In this document: in pieces, positions 27,326 to 28,154 of the stretch
How the letters are laid out: each line of letters opens with the position of its first letter
How positions within the stretch are numbered: position 1 is the first letter of the stretch
Position numbers and translations under genes: made by a program
DNA from: an uncultured Muribaculaceae bacterium
GTDB lineage: Bacteria > Bacteroidota > Bacteroidia > Bacteroidales > Muribaculaceae
Assembly: GCA_910579105.1 (NCBI GenBank)
Contig: CAJTRT010000033.1
Span: 1-28,154 of the forward strand
Length of the DNA: 28,154 nucleotides
Reading direction: 5' to 3'
Notes under the pieces: generated by a model
Seen by the model: only the letters and a program-made list of their open reading frames with translations
Database searches by the model: none
What the model was told of the DNA's origin: nothing

Positions 27326-28154
27326 ATGAAAAGAAATATCGTCATTATGGCAGCGCTTCTGGCTGTCGCCGGTTCGGCGGCGGCCAAAAGCCCCAAGCGC
27401 GGTCTGAGCGAGAACGAGTTCCAGTTCAAGGCGCAGATGGCCGCCGTGGCTCCCGGTGTCAGCTGGTTCTACAACTGGGGTCCCGAGCTGGGCCGGTATA
27501 TCGCCAACGAGAACGTTATGGAGTATGTGCCTATGTGCTGGAACGGCAATTACGATGCCGATAAGATACGCTCCTGGGCGGCAGCCCACCCCGACTGCGG
27601 GTATCTCCTGGGCTTCAACGAACCTAACTTCACCAACCAGGCCGACATGACCCCGCAGGCCGCGGCCGCCAAATGGCCTGAGGTCCAGGCTCTCGCCAGG
27701 GAACTGAACTTGAAGCTCGTGGCTCCGGCGCTTAACACGTCACCCAACCCGCCTTACCAGGACCCGACCAAGTGGATGGACGAGTTCGTGGCCATTGTAG
27801 GCCTCGATGCCTTCGATTATACGGCGGTTCACAGCTACGGGGGCTTCAACGCGATGAAAAACATAGCCACAACCTTCCACGACCGATACGGCAAGGAGGT
27901 GTGGGTGACAGAGTTCTGTTACTGGCCCGAGGAAGGGAATCCCAACAGTTATGTCTCTCCCGAATCGCAGATCGCCTCTATGATACAGAGCGTGGAATGG
28001 CTTGAGAAGACGCCCTGGATCTTCCGATACGCCTGGTTCAAGGCTGTCGGCAGCTCCGACGCCTCCAAAGGCCCCAACTTCGGGCTGTTGCTTTCCGGCA
28101 AAGGAGAGGCAGAGCGCGAGCTTTCCGAGCAGGGCAAAGTGTATGTGAATATGG
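27326..28154 (+). CDS. GH128-like beta-1,3-glucanase, 3' end missing
   Basis: The frame from the ATG at 27326 stays open for 276 codons to the window edge. The signal peptide is MKRNIVIMAALLAVAGSAAA, without a lipobox. The protein resembles GH128 and related 'glycosyl hydrolase catalytic core' enzymes: VSWFYNWGP, VMEYVPMCWNG, then YLLGFNEPNFTNQADMTP with the probable acid/base Glu99. Further on are LKLVAPALN, FDYTAVHSYGG and KEVWVTEFCYW with the probable nucleophile Glu196. GH128 members are endo-beta-1,3-glucanases, matching GH16 and GH3. The visible part covers almost the whole barrel, up to RYAWFKAVG and GLLLSGKGE. Whether it ends in a sorting tail like GH16 cannot be seen. It is 5 bp from GH3, so in the same transcript. 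Confidence 0.85.
   Translation, partial: MKRNIVIMAALLAVAGSAAAKSPKRGLSENEFQFKAQMAAVAPGVSWFYNWGPELGRYIANENVMEYVPMCWNGNYDADKIRSWAAAHPDCGYLLGFNEPNFTNQADMTPQAAAAKWPEVQALARELNLKLVAPALNTSPNPPYQDPTKWMDEFVAIVGLDAFDYTAVHSYGGFNAMKNIATTFHDRYGKEVWVTEFCYWPEEGNPNSYVSPESQIASMIQSVEWLEKTPWIFRYAWFKAVGSSDASKGPNFGLLLSGKGEAERELSEQGKVYVNM

Noticed and set aside
1..28154. CRISPR arrays, tRNA or rRNA genes, transposases, phage genes, defence systems
   Set aside because: I looked for regularly spaced repeats, RNA-like segments and such protein motifs on both strands and saw none.

Overview
The window looks like chromosomal DNA from a gut Bacteroidota of high G+C. I infer Muribaculaceae, with Alistipes-like Rikenellaceae as the alternative. 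The evidence is two susC/susD pairs with SusC-type N-terminal extensions, acid-rich lipoprotein export signals, Bacteroidota TAnnTTTG promoter boxes, no obvious Shine-Dalgarno sequences, and C-terminal tails like type IX secretion (T9SS) type A sorting domains. It holds two back-to-back polysaccharide utilization loci (PULs) and no recognisable tRNA, rRNA, CRISPR or insertion sequence.

PUL 1 (1-14546, all +) carries the 3' part of a GH18 gene, a small BACON-like lipoprotein, SusC, SusD and a terminator. A fresh promoter then leads into a serine-type sulfatase, a GH20 beta-hexosaminidase and a GH2 beta-galactosidase, followed by a strong terminator. Together GH18, GH20, GH2 and the sulfatase suggest a sulfated, N-acetylhexosamine- and galactose-containing host glycan (mucin O-glycan, keratan-sulfate-like or N-glycan). 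The substrate is inferred.

PUL 2 (14657-28154) has a minus-strand membrane regulator (periplasmic propeller, Y_Y_Y domain, one membrane helix, coiled coil, LuxR-type HTH). It is divergent from SusC, SusD, an unrecognised secreted protein with a sorting tail, a terminator, GH16, GH3 and a GH128-like glycoside hydrolase cut by the window end. The last gene is real but runs off the edge. GH16, GH3 and GH128 point to beta-1,3-glucan or mixed-linkage beta-glucan.

The 345-bp divergent region is the richest non-coding stretch. It has a consensus promoter for the second susC, and just upstream a heptamer (TGTAGGG and variants) repeated in an 11-bp register. A further exact copy lies on the regulator's side, in the same register. 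This is a good candidate operator for the LuxR-type regulator.

A pattern spans both PULs: the endo-acting GH18 and GH16 and the unknown protein have T9SS-like tails, while the exo-acting GH20, GH2 and GH3 have only N-terminal secretion signals. This suggests surface cleavage by T9SS cargo, SusCD import, and periplasmic trimming. I see no wholly new system. The most unusual items are the sorting-tail partition, the phased repeats, the unrecognised tailed protein and an 87-bp hairpin between the sulfatase and GH20 genes.
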